DNA of 64,000 nucleotides from Tubulanus polymorphus (taxonomy: Eukaryota; Nemertea; Palaeonemertea; Tubulaniformes; Tubulanidae): the NCBI RefSeq assembly GCF_964204645.1, contig NC_134025.1, positions 17,578,001-17,642,000 of the forward strand. Reading direction: 5' to 3'. The position numbers and the translations under genes were made by a program. The notes under the pieces are model-generated. The model had not been told where the DNA came from, searched no databases, and saw only the letters and a list, made by a program, of their open reading frames with translations. This document shows positions 10,181 through 21,075 of this stretch, piece by piece (the first letter of the stretch is position 1; each line of letters opens with the position of its first letter).

Positions 10181-10329
10181 TACACGACTGGGGTCGTATG
10201 AATGTCGTATTTATGCAGGAGTCCAGCTTTCGGGTGTCTGGGCATGGTTGTGGATCTTTTTTACACCTCCGCGCTAACTAAATTTGGTCCTGGACCCACC
10301 CAAAAGCACTCTCCAAACTATGAACCATT

Positions 10330-11060
10330 TCTTCCGCAAAAAACTGTGACCGTCTTTGGTTCTTCCGGCATCCCGACCATGATGTCCAGGGGCAGCATCA
10401 TTTCTTCTCCAAAAGTGAGTAAAAAAGGTGTTCCCTTGGTACTTTCCTAGACGCTTGAGCGGAATGCCATCAGACAAGCTTGAAGCTTAGAGTCTCAGTT
10501 GGTACCACTCTAATCCAAAGACATGGTGAGCATGGATTTCAAAAATATGTTGGCGTTTTCCACCTGACCATTTCCCATGGGGTGGTACGCAGCGGTATGT
10601 GTCTTATCGAAACCAAGGAAGTGACACATTTCAGAAAATACTCTAGATTCAAAATTGGCTCCTTTGTCAGAGTGGATGCTTTCCGGGCACCCATACCTCG
10701 TAACCCACATGTCCACTATGCGTCGCCCAATAGTCACTGCCTTTTCGTTCCTTAATGGCCATGCCTCCATCCATTGTGCCACCAAGATGTCCATGTTCCC
10801 CTTTTTGGATGTCTTAAGGGGGCAGATGATGTCAACATGTACTCTCTGGCCTCTTCGACCAGTCGGGTCGACACAAGAGGCACTTTTGGCTTCTTCGGCA
10901 GTGACTTACATTGTTGACAATGCATGCACTTCCGGGCATAGTCTTTGACTGCGGTTACCATGCCAGGACACCAGAAGCGTTCACGCATTTTCTGTCCTGT
11001 CTTAGTTGTCCCTCGGTGTCTGCCTGCTAAACCATCATCGAGTGTGACAAGGCCTTCGAG
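10330..11060 (-). pseudogene. Ty3/gypsy integrase remnant
   Basis: Minus-strand frames give an H2C2 zinc-binding region (H-x3-H in LAGRHRG region, then CMHCQQC) near 10890-11040. The catalytic core lies at about 10510-10880, with VDIICPLK, IHSDKGANFES and AAYHPMGNGQVENAN, so the three acidic positions of the DDE triad can be placed. A C-terminal part follows with TKGTPFLLTFGEEM at about 10380-10470. At least one in-frame stop (near 10450) and several shifts break it. It is continuous with the RNase H and RT pieces upstream on the same strand. Confidence 0.85.
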
Positions 11061-11399
11061 AGTAAACATTTAGGCAAGACAATGCGTTTGTTGGTACCCT
11101 TGGATCCAGGCAGTGGCTTAACGACCAATAGTCCCTCGACAATTTCCAGGTGTTCATACTCACCAAGGAGATTCTGCGATAGGGAGCTGTACTTTTGAGT
11201 TTCATTGGGCACTGGATGAGATTTTGCTCCATCATGTCTTTTACAATGTGGATGTCCGGGTCAGTGTGTTCGGCCTGCTGGATATCCGTCTTACCGAGAC
11301 CGTCTTGGACTCTAGCAACTAAAACTGCAAGTTTACCCGCTGGAAAACCAGTTTCTTTACAGCTCGGGCAACTGCTGTGTTTCTTGACCCTACGAGGCA

Positions 11400-11775
11400 C
11401 GCCGGAGAGGGAATCTGTGATCTGATGTTTCACACCAGGCCTGTGCTGGATCTCAAATTCGTACTCAGCCAGTTTCTCGTTCGACTATGCGACCTGGTCT
11501 TGATGTATTTGTGAACTACGTAAACATTTCAGGGCAGCATGATCCGTGCGTACCAGAAATGGTTTGCCCAGAAGGTAGTGTCGGAAGTAAATGACCATGT
11601 CGTCCAAAGCTAGCATCTGCCGACAGGTGGCACAGGAATTTTCCTCTCCACCCCTCAGTGTCCAACTGGCATAGGCCACGACCCGTTCAGACCCATCGTT
11701 TTTTTTGTCTGCGAAAGGACCGCACCTATAGCCCAATCGCTCGCATCAGTGTCCAAGATAAATCTTCCCACATCT
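11400..11775 (-). pseudogene. Ty3/gypsy RNase H remnant
   Basis: Minus-strand frames read FILDTDASDWAIGAVLSQ (11710-11770) and then in another frame VVAYASWTL and FLVRTDHAALKCL, the standard order of gypsy RNase H. A frameshift separates the two. The linker toward integrase contains ITDSLSGVPRR at the position of the usual ADALSR motif. Confidence 0.8.
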
Positions 11776-11829
11776 GGCCTGAAGTCAGGGAAAACAAGAA
11801 CAGGTGGCTGGGTGAGTGCATGCTAGATT

Positions 11830-12190
11830 TTGTCGAAAGCCAGGCGCTGTTCCTCCCCCTCGTAAAGGGCTGATCCTTTCCGGTTAGCATGTGTAGGGGT
11901 TGGCACGTATTTGCGTAGTTTTCTATGAACTTAGCATAGTATGTGACCAGACCCAGAGAACTTCGAACCTTGGTGACATCCTTTGGTGTTGGTCAGTTCA
12001 GGACCTTGTCACTTTTGGTGGGGTATGTCTCTAACCCAGCTGCACATACCACATGCCCCAGGAAGGCCAACAACCGCTGCATAAGGTTGCACTTCCTCGG
12101 TTTCAGTTTCATACCCGCAGCCCGGAACATGAGAAAACCTCAGCCAATTTGTCAAGGCGAGATGTATTTGTGTCATGTCATTCCTGAACA
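11830..12190 (-). pseudogene. Ty3/gypsy reverse transcriptase, C-terminal remnant
   Basis: The frame contains MKLKPRKCNLM, LAFLGHVVCAAGLETYPTK and RSSLGLVTYYAKFIENYA, diagnostic of the RT connection domain of Ty3/gypsy. The catalytic YxDD region and everything N-terminal are missing: homology stops near 12190, where unrelated sequence begins. A stop follows KVLN. Confidence 0.85.
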
Positions 12191-12618
12191 CTGCTCTGAT
12201 GTCAGATGTTGCATGTTACTATCATTGTTTCACAAAGCTATTTCCAGTCAGTAATCGAAATATCTTCAAAACAGAGAAATGCGTACTACTTGCAATCACC
12301 AACTAGACTTCAGGACGCTATAACTACACAAGACGTCGCTAGTTTTGTTCGTCGCAGCATCAACCAGAATTCGGGGATCCTCTGCAGATCATTCAGAATT
12401 ACAGTTAACGTATCATTGCATCATCGGTATATAACGACAACATGTGACTCCTTCCTGAATGACTGAGAATCCGGCCGTTACTATCCAGCGTTTGCACATG
12501 TTTGCGCGGTGAATCTCAATCTTCCATGTTTTTTGCGGTGGAAGGGGTTTGATGAACTTTCAGCATCTAGGTTTTCCGCAAATTTGGAGGACCAAATTTA
12601 ATTGGACAAGGGGGCATC
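12191..12618 (+). other. 3' end of a plus-strand LTR element, with polypurine tract
   Basis: The sequence leads into a purine-rich GGACAAGGGGG tract (12604-12614) directly before the LTR at 12619. No protein was recognised. Confidence 0.45.
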
Positions 12619-13129
12619 TGTCACCCTGATACATAAGTTGCATATTTCATAATCATATAGATCTACAATGTCATATCGAACAGTTCATAATATTTCATAG
12701 CTCTACTACTACTACATAATAATAATAATAATAATAATAATATAATATAATATAACTTATGACTACAGTGTCAATATGTGCTTTAAAATCGCAATCACCA
12801 TGTGACATTACTCAATATGTTTTCACAATAATTAGCTATAGTCAGTGCTCATCGATAATTAATTAATGTCTCTTAAACATGTCACTAGGTGTTTGTTTGT
12901 GAGTCATGATGTCTACAACTTGTCTGACAGCTAGTTCTCACATTATACTCATGATTCTGTATATAAAGACTATGTAAAGTTATGATAATGATTCTCATTC
13001 CGGGATGCAATAAAGATTGTACATGTAAGGTTTAACTGCTTTGTTATTCCTGATGGATGGAATCCTGTACCGCTGGTGTAAATGCTAGTTCCCCAGCCAG
13101 CCTGCCGATACAACAACCAGCCGGTTACA
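12619..13129 (+). mobile_element. LTR of an LTR retrotransposon (511 bp)
   Basis: The block starts TGTCACCC after a polypurine tract and ends GGTTACA. It has a TATAAAG box at 12962-12968 and an AATAAA signal at 13009-13014, about 47 bp apart, in the plus orientation. An AAT microsatellite lies at about 12717-12742. No second LTR and no target duplication were found, so this is the 3' end of an element whose body is lost. Its orientation is opposite to the adjacent gypsy pol, so they are separate elements. Confidence 0.55.
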
Positions 13130-13369
13130 TATCTATATAGTACGTACACATGGTCTAGCTAGGACCTGTAAATCTGATTGTATGAAACGCGTACAATAGG
13201 TAGTAGACAGCAATTAAATATGTATGTCCTGAGTGGACAAAATATGCTGTATATATGTATCACTCAGATCCTGCAAGAATGATAGCAGTTCTTTATCAAA
13301 TTATTGTGAAACATAATTGACGGACACTACGCGGTACTGGAAAATATCTGTGTACAATACCACTACAAG

Positions 13370-13409
13370 TAATAAGATAAAAACCCACTATTGGGTTTTT
13401 ATCTTATTA
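13370..13409. repeat. Perfect 18-bp hairpin
   Basis: Arms TAATAAGATAAAAACCCA (13370-13387) and its exact reverse complement (13392-13409) are separated by four bases. Confidence 0.9.
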
Positions 13410-13659
13410 TCCGTTCACTATGTTTGAGTGTGGTTATCGTTCTACCGCTCCAAGTGTTTAAATTTCCTACCTAGCTTCTTGCAATCAAGTCTCTTACATC
13501 TAATCCCCGATAATAAACTTGGCTGAGATGTAAGTTAACGTAATGGAATTTAAAACAATATCATAAAACTGCAGTGCTTCACTTTAATATGATATATATA
13601 TACTCGATATAAGTATATACATGATGTAAGATATATGATATAAGTATATACTCGAATTA

Positions 13660-14000
13660 TTCCATTACTTTCACGTTATCGGCATAGAGCTTCCACGTGA
13701 AAACGTTAATCCTGCCCGTGCTAGGGCGCTGGATTAGTGATGACAGAGAAAATCCCAGACTGAAAACCCTGCACTTGTCAGGAGTCGATCCTGACAGTTT
13801 ACTGTTGAGCATTAAAAGTGCCGGGTGCCCCCAGAAAACCCCTCTCTGACATAAGGGAGGGAACTGTGGCGTACGCCGGGACAGATGCCCAGAAGGCTGA
13901 TAAAACGACCGAACCATGCCTGAGCTGGCTTCCGAGATGCTATCAGAACTGTCCGACAGGATGATGCTGGCAACCATGACCGGCGACCATGACATCCTTG
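13660..14000 (-). pseudogene. DIRS-like element: start of the tyrosine recombinase region
   Basis: The minus strand encodes GFSLSSLIQRPSTGRINVF then TWKLYAD, in the style of the N-terminal SAM-like part of DIRS tyrosine recombinases (GFS...STR..Y..KW..F). The catalytic R/H/R/Y region, which should lie at lower coordinates, is absent. A stretch upstream on the strand shows stops and shifts. Confidence 0.6.
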
Positions 14001-15200
14001 CTGGCCGAGGCCTGCTGTCAGTACTTTGGCTGGGATTACATATACGCTAGGATTACATCCCAGAGGAATGAAAAGCCTATCTTCCACGCCATCCAGTCGA
14101 AATGGGGACAGAGACAGCGGGAAACCCTTGTTGAGCCTGGCGGTGAACAGATCTAGTAATGGGTTGCCCACCAGGGAACACACCAGACTGACATCTACTG
14201 GTGAAGAGACAATTCCTTAGAGATGGCCGATGCCTGACGGGCGACCATGACATCCTTCATGTCTGCTGGGCTAACTACAGAAAGGTGAATTCCTCGAACT
14301 TGGCACCAGGCCAGAATATCTGCTGTGAGCTCGGAGAGAAAAACCGACCCGGTGCCTCCTTGACTCTGAGGATAGGAACAGATAGCCTGGATGACAGATG
14401 TCGGCTAACCATACGTGTCTGTCTATCAGCCTCCCGTATTAAGGAACTTCAGGGCGTGCGGAAGGCTAACAGTTCTAAATGATTTAGAAGCCCATCCTGG
14501 CGTGACCATCACCCTTGAGGTTGCTTAGGAACGTCCACCCACCTTGATCCTAGATCGATCCAGTGAAGGGAGCAAAAGTAAAACATCCCAATTCATTGTT
14601 GATCAGTGACAACCGACCTTCGGAATCTCTGAAATAGCCTGCTGTGAAGGTGCACCAGCGAGATAATCTAGGACGAGGACTCTAGGCCAGTACTGTGCCC
14701 AATGAGTGGTGCCCGACAGCCTGGATATCCCGTCTCAGAACTTAAATACCCTGGCCCGGGCGGGGTAACCCTGACCCTGAAAAGGTCGAAAACCATGCCC
14801 ACATCAAGGCAATCGATGTCACCCAATTGGCCGGAGCGCAGAGTCTGCACTACCTCCTAGCAAACCCTGTCGGTCTTATGCCTGGAGGTCATACCACAAC
14901 GCGAGGTGAACTGGACACGAAAGTCTTAACTCTCATGGCCACTTCTATGGGCTTCATGTTTGCACCATACGAAAGGCTTGGGTGAAAGGATTTGCCTCTT
15001 CCATTGCCATCAACCATTTGCCTTTACCTCGGTTGCTTGTCCACAAGTGTCCATAAAGAACTAAGTCCGCGCAAAGGGCTTTTCAGAGTAGTGAACCCTT
15101 TTATGTTCTGATATTCTGCTGCTGTTGAGGCGCACCAACCGGAAAAGCAGATAAAGGGACCCATCAGCACCAGGAATAGTAAATTCTGAATAAACTCTGG
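14001..15200 (-). pseudogene. DIRS-like element: RNase H region
   Basis: Minus-strand pieces read LNHLELLAFR (about 14455-14485), QGGTGSVFLSELTADILAWC with RGIHLSVV (about 14260-14370), and GNPLLDLFTARLNKGFPLSL with NPSVYVIP (about 14030-14170). These match in order the RNase H and following region of DIRS-type retroelements (NHLE...GGT...P.iDLFA...LP...). Several frameshifts and stops are present. Confidence 0.75.
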
Positions 15201-15219
15201 GAGTTAAGAGCTGAATTCA

Positions 15220-15560
15220 TTAATGCAGAAGTCTTGCCACCAAGATCATATTAGCGTGAGCCTGGCGACAAGAAGAATAATATGAGGCTAACCTCTCCAG
15301 GGACAGGATTGCGATCCATGTCCCCTGGAACGTCGGAAATTTCAAACGAGTCAGACATTCCCCATGTAGGAGGGACTGAACCTTCAGTTCTCCAATGAGT
15401 AATAGCAAAGTCATTTCCTGGACATCACCAATCATAGTAAAGTTTTGGGAATGACCAGAGAGATGATCACGCCCTGGGCAATTTAATGCCCAAGGAAGTA
15501 GAAAACTCGACAATCGGTTTAACACCCGCATCGTGAGAGCTAGGCGATCGGGCAAGTTAA
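15220..15560 (-). pseudogene. DIRS-like element: end of the reverse transcriptase region
   Basis: The frame contains a segment AILSLERLASYYSSCRQAH that resembles the LLG.L.SL..L.P.GR..MR motif joining RT to RNase H in DIRS elements. The RT catalytic motifs are not visible and would lie at higher coordinates; the element is probably 5'-truncated. The assignment depends on the clearer RNase H block downstream. Confidence 0.5.
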
Positions 15561-15739
15561 CTCAAACGGGCGCTCCTGGCCCCACCAGGGTTAGTCAATA
15601 CGAGACCGCTGGATGCCACAGCAGAAGGAAGCCGATGCCGGACTGGTGGGAGCCGAGGCCAGAGGTTTACAGAGGTTTACAAGTGTCGGGGGTGGTTTTA
15701 GCATCAGACATTAATCAGTTGAGCCTATGCTGAAAGAAA

Positions 15740-18280
15740 AATATATAATCAATTTTGATGAAATTAAAAATAAAATCTATATAGGCCTATAGCGACTTTT
15801 CTTCTTGGCCACCAATGCTATCTCTGACCGGTCTTCGGTCAGAGCGACCACTGGGGGCTGGTTGCAAAATGGAACCGAGCCGAGACTGATCCAGGTGATT
15901 ACCATGGTTCAAGAACCGATTGGTTGGGGATCAGTGTCTATGAGATCTAGCGAAACCAGAAAGTGCCGGGGGCCTTGACTGGTCCCGACAACGTTTACCT
16001 GACCTCTTAGCGGACCTTCTTAATTAATTATTAATTAATTGATAATTATTTTCAATAATCTTATACTTTCATAACAAACTGAAACGGGGCCAGGATCTGG
16101 AAATGGAGTGCTCCGGCCACGAGAATTTATGATCAAGTTTATTGAGAAATGTAAAAAGAAAACAAAATGGAATAAACCAGACAGAATGTTATTTATATTC
16201 GTGGTTTAAAAGCTAAGTGGCAGCTCCCAAAAAATGCACCAAAAATGGCAGCGCTAAGGAAGAAATTGAGTCACATGGCTCGTGGTAGCGCCACCGTATG
16301 GTATGGGGGTTCTCCAACAAGAGGCCCACGGGCCTTGTACCTTCATGACGCAGCAGAAGAAGAATGATTGAGTATTCAAAGTTTTACAGAAAGATTTACA
16401 TTGTAACGATGTGACAAGTTTTAAAATAGTTAAGATGGTATAGGCAATGTGGTGATAGTGTTCATTTTCTGTTAATATATCCTTACATGAAAATACAAGC
16501 CCATTTTAGCTGCCCTGCAGAGATTCGAAAAAATGCAAAAAAATGCATCAAGAATTGGTGTAGGCATTGCTGAAAAGAAATCCAAGATGGATGGCAACCC
16601 TGGTGGTCATACTTGAACTCAATTTTCAATAAGGGGTAGACATTTCACCTACCAAAATTCTTACACCTTCGAGATTCGAGATGGCTGACCTGGCGGCCAT
16701 ATTTTAAAGCTGATGAACTCCAGATACAAAAGGCATGGACAGCTTACCTACCCTGATCCTCACACCAAATTTTGTGGAAATCCATCAAGAATTGCGGGCT
16801 GCATCATGCAAACAAGGAATTCAAAATGGCCACCGAATGACAGCCATATTTGATCACCAATGACATTTTTTTACAATAGGGGTGGACATCTCGCCGGACC
16901 CAATCTTCAAGCTAATTTTCAAAAAGATTCATCGCAAATTACAGGCGAATTACTGTGTCGAATTCAATTCAATTCCAGAGGGCCTGGCCTTTTTGAAAAA
17001 CCAGCACAGATGCCTATTTAAATCACATGTAGTCAAAAAATTCAGTGCTTCTTAGTTTGATGTCCCTGTTTTCATCGTGCATGTGGTTAAAATTATTGTT
17101 TACGTCTTCGAAACATCTTCAACAGCTGATACAACCGCACCCGCGTCTGTCTATCATCTTAATTGATTCATACCTGGCATACTAAAATGCTCACTATGAA
17201 AAAACTATGCGGTGAATCAATCTGGAATTTTTCAGTAGAATGTCAGACACTAGGTACCTTTCTTTAAAGGATTATTTGTTGTAGGTCAATAACAATCAGT
17301 TATATAATACTTTATTCATAACTTTGAAGTGGCGCACCGATGGCGAATGCTCAAGCAAGGTCAGTCACGTAAGCCAACGATAACACGAAACAGACAATAT
17401 TCTATTGATGGCATTTGCTCTTTAATGGATAATAGCAAACTAAAAATAAAAGAAGCTATATGTGCAATGAGTTACAGGATGGCCATGTTGCCTCTGACTT
17501 AATTTAACTTTCTTATGACGATGGGTACTGGATTGAAGTGTTTACAAAATGTCCATTAGAGTTTGAAAAAGAGGACCATGGGGCAGTAAATTTTACTTTT
17601 GCGCACAAAAATCCATTAGCTCTGGGATTTGCAATGACATATAAAGATGAAATCTTGGTGCACAGCACCACATAGTAAGCACGTTCAACTTAGATGATAT
17701 GTATGGTATTCGGTTTTCTCCGTGACTTACTAGCAAATGGCAGAACAATCAGTAGTATGTTAGTTGTACATACATTGAACTCGGATGCTGATAACGAAAT
17801 CACTTTCTATGTTGTTATCAAGATAGAAGGTCAAATCAATTAGTAGAGGGGAAAAATCATTGAAATTTTGCTCATTATCTCCAGTAATTCTGAACAGCTG
17901 AGCTGATGGACAAACCCTTCAATATTAATTCAAACCCCTAATCCCCTCCTAATGACTAAATAAACAGCTGTGTATATCCAGTGGTTACAATTTGTGCCAC
18001 CTACAGAAAGTAACACTCATTACCAAGGATCAACACAGCTATTTTTGTACATTTTCAGAATCAACTCATTTCAGTGAACAAGTTACGCTGCTGGTTGGCT
18101 GTCTTGATTAGGATCTGACCTGGTCAATGAATGAATGAATGTTCATATTTGTATAGCGCCGATTTCACTGTAATCAGTGTTCAAAGGCGCTCCCCAGCGG
18201 TACAGAAGCAACAGGTAAAAAGAAATGTTTTAAGTCCGGTTTTAAATTACGCGGACTTAAAGAAAACAATTAAATCTTAC
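15740..18280. other. Repeat-derived non-coding DNA
   Basis: A short hairpin TGACCG/CGGTCA lies near 15825. A CAAGAGGCCCACGGGCCTTG palindromic repeat end is at about 16319-16338. AAGATGG/GCCATATT-type words at 16570-16870 belong to a common marine-invertebrate repeat style. A TTGTATAGCGCC...AAGGCGC motif at about 18150-18192 resembles widespread short dispersed repeats. No coding region was supported. Confidence 0.5.
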
Positions 18281-18480
18281 CGACGTATAAGTTCCGAACA
18301 TCGAAGTTCATTCCGAAACGAATCTTCTAACTCAGATGCTAATGAGTCTGTGGGTGAATAAGGAGTGTATGCATATCGTGTGGCACGGGGTCGATCCATG
18401 CGCCTAACTGACTTGATTTCTTCATTGGCCTCATGTAGTAGTTCCACACATTCATCATACTTCTTCCTCAATTCAGAAAC
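18281..18480 (-). CDS. TRAK: Internal exon of a TRAK/Milton kinesin-adaptor gene
   Basis: The minus strand gives an in-frame exon of 200 bp. It is bounded by an acceptor (GCTGATTAG before 18480) and a donor (GTAAGATT after 18281). The product contains SELRKKYDECVELLHEANEE, RRMDRPRATRYAYTPYSPT and DSLASELEDSFRNEL. This matches the end of the HAP1 N-terminal coiled coil of TRAK1/TRAK2/Milton, including the diagnostic DSLA.E.E...R.EL block. TRAK proteins link mitochondria (through Miro) to kinesin and dynein. The frame is clean, so it is probably a live exon; no other TRAK exon was found, so the flanking DNA is probably its introns. TRAK1 and TRAK2 cannot be told apart here. Confidence 0.8.
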
Positions 18481-18921
18481 CTAATCAGCATGAAATTGAT
18501 TGAGATTAGACAGGTGTTGTCATACGTAAACATCAACCCCTACATCAGTGACCTGATGGAAAATAGCAGGTATCATAACTTGTAAAGAGAAACCTCACTT
18601 AATAATCTGTTGCACAATTCACTATTTTCTTACACATCAAGTGTAGCCCAAATAAGCATTCCTTTTTAACTATAATGTTACATAAATACATAATGATCAT
18701 TGTATATATTATTATTAAATATTAGCTATAATGAGTGATGGATTAATGAAATATAAATGATTCATCTGACACAGATGTAGATGGTGCCGATGATGACATA
18801 ATAGAGACTACATGCTGAATTCAAGCCAATGCAAACTTATGGCTTCATGTTGACATTCATGGTATTTAAAATTTAAAGTTATCCACGTTTTATTTTATAT
18901 ATCATTTTTATGCATAGTACA
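18481..18921. other. AT-rich DNA, probably TRAK intron
   Basis: No coding or repeat feature was recognised between the exon and the next MITE. Confidence 0.45.
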
Positions 18922-18923
18922 TA

Positions 18924-19498
18924 CCGTAAAAACCGGCGTATAAGTCGAGTTTTTAACCCTTGATTTTACCAGTAAACAATTGACCTCGACTTATACGCCG
19001 AGTACAGTTTTCTACGAAGTATTTTCAGGTCACACGAAATATTGATTCTACCAGATAAAAAAGACTATAACAGTGCTATAACAGTTTGAATAATTATTCA
19101 TGATAAATAAAGTTATTTAATGAAAAAAACTTCTTTAATTTTGACACAGCTTCATTTAAAACGATGTATTCATATATGCGCGCTCATAGCAGCGCTTAAT
19201 ACATTAGGCTATATATAGCCTGTGACTCACACTACTGTATCACTGTATGGTAGTGTATTATACCTGAGTGTGTGTAACAGTCTATTGATTAACACACAGC
19301 AGCAATCAGGCTGACACGTGGCGGCGTGCGTGAAGGCACACATCGTTATCAAAACAAACTATTCAATACAATGATACTAGTAATTATTCTTCTAAGAGAA
19401 GGGACTCGACTTATAAGCCGGATATATGTTAAAATCATAAAATGTAGGTCTAAAAATCGACTTATACGCCGCGGAGACTTATACGCCGGTTTTTACGG
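18924..19498. mobile_element. Tc1/mariner-type MITE with perfect 23-bp TIRs
   Basis: Both ends carry CCGTAAAAACCGGCGTATAA plus three more matching bases, in inverted orientation, and are flanked by TA on each side (18922-18923, 19499-19500). The length is 575 bp and there is no transposase. A subterminal CGACTTATACGCCG repeat lies inside the right end. A degenerate partial copy is at 46196-46437, and related words recur near 20880. Confidence 0.8.
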
Positions 19499-19500
19499 TA

Positions 19501-20364
19501 CATGAGTATGCAGTAAATGTCCCTTAGAAGCTTGGGAAGCTCTACCAGTACAGTTGAATCTCATCTTAGTAGTCATGGTTATCTCGCGGGCTACGGCACC
19601 GATTGAAGGTATAAATTGCCCATGGGCAAAGTGTGGTTTACCTTGAAAGCTAGAGGTTGTTTGGAGTAAGGGCATTGCTTGAAAATCTTTTTAATTCGTT
19701 ACTTCATAGTTCTAGAAGTTTATATTGTATTTTATCTTTCATAAAGAATTATTTTGTAGTCAAATAAGACCAAAGATAAACATTTGTTTATGGTCTACGT
19801 CCAAAACTTCGTAGGGCACAGGTAGGCACAGTATTGGAAACTATTTTATATTTTCAAAAAAGTATTTTTCGCAATATGAAAAAATATTCAAATAAAATTC
19901 ATATGATGTCACATATCAGAGGGTGGCTAAATATTGAGTCTTGGAAACGAAACCTCTTCCAATGTATGGCCGCGGACGCTAAAACGCCGGGGCGTAGTAT
20001 TAGATCGTTTTAAATCCTGGAATTTACCACTACAATATTGAGACCTCGACCTATACCTTTCAAAGTGCACGCGCCAAGCAGCGTTACAACATCTCCATAT
20101 AGTAGTCTGTATGAGCATGTATTTGTGTGCAACAGTCTAATGTTTAGCACTCCAGTGCCGCGCACGTGGAGGCCTTGTGTAGTAAACGTTCGCTTCACTT
20201 CAATCTCAATCAACACAATCACCGGGTATTAAAATGAAACAATACCTATGGCGATATGTGAAATAATTATATTCTCACCACCAATGAGCATTTAAAATTC
20301 GCACCTAGTCCAATGAAACGTTCGCCATAAATGGCTTCCCCATAATTATTTTAGTAGCGCCGGA
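19501..20364. other. Unassigned DNA with MITE-related fragments
   Basis: Segments near 20040-20250 (GCAACAGTCTAATG, AAACAATACC) resemble internal MITE and 39840-40020 sequence. No gene was recognised. Confidence 0.4.
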
Positions 20365-20666
20365 ATTCCCCGTATATCCTAAAAACAGCCAATCACATTC
20401 GCTCGTAGAGACGACGCTCCCCAATCGAGGTCATTGCAATTATATACGCAAGAGCTAAGAATTTTCCCGCCAAAAACAGTTTTTCGTCGAATTTAAACAG
20501 AGGTGACCATGTCATCGACGGAGGTTCGTAATGTCCAATCGCATCGATTATACATCGTTTAACCCAAGAACCAATGAAAAAAATGCTCACATAAAAAAAC
20601 GTACCGCGATTTTACATGAATTGGCTTAATGCCAACCTCATACTGCTGACAAAGGTAAACCAAAAA
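20365..20666 (+). repeat. Dispersed repeat R7, copy 1
   Basis: It aligns with 40963-41262 in the same orientation. The two share CAGCCAATCACAT, GCTCGTAGAGAC, GTCATTGCAATT, GACCATGTCATC and GACAAAGGTAAACC. No coding capacity is seen. Confidence 0.75.
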
Positions 20667-20943
20667 TTGTGCCATATCTCAACTTTATTTAAAGGATTAC
20701 AGTTATGATGAAAATTAAGGATATACTTAATCATGAATTCGGTTAGCATCGAGTAGGAAATAAATCGCACATAGGCAAAGTGAAAACAAAACTGGAGCTA
20801 GTTTGACCTATGAAAAATCTTCTTAATTCTAAGTTGAAAGTTCTATTTTATATTGTATTTTGTAAGTGAATATTGACCTCGACTAGTACGCTGAGCGAAA
20901 CAATAGTTCAGGTATATAAAGGTCAGAAACTGACGATCGCATA

Positions 20944-21075
20944 ATGATCAGTTGCGCGAGTTGTTACTTCACGCAGATAGGATATTTTCATGATCAGTTG
21001 CGTGAGGTAATTAGACCCGGTACTTCGCGCAGCTGGTGATCAGTTGCGCAAGGTTATTAGCCCCGGTACTTCGTA
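20944..21075. repeat. Three degenerate direct repeats (~55 bp)
   Basis: The word TGATCAGTTGCGCGAGG followed by TTATTAG and CCCGGTACTTCGCGCAG recurs three times with variation. Confidence 0.7.

Noticed and set aside
12619-13129. 5' LTR of the minus-strand gypsy element
   Set aside because: TATA box, AATAAA and polypurine tract are all in the plus orientation, and there is no room for gag between it and the RT remnant.
20944-21075. CRISPR-like array
   Set aside because: Only three degenerate direct repeats without regular spacers, in a eukaryotic context.
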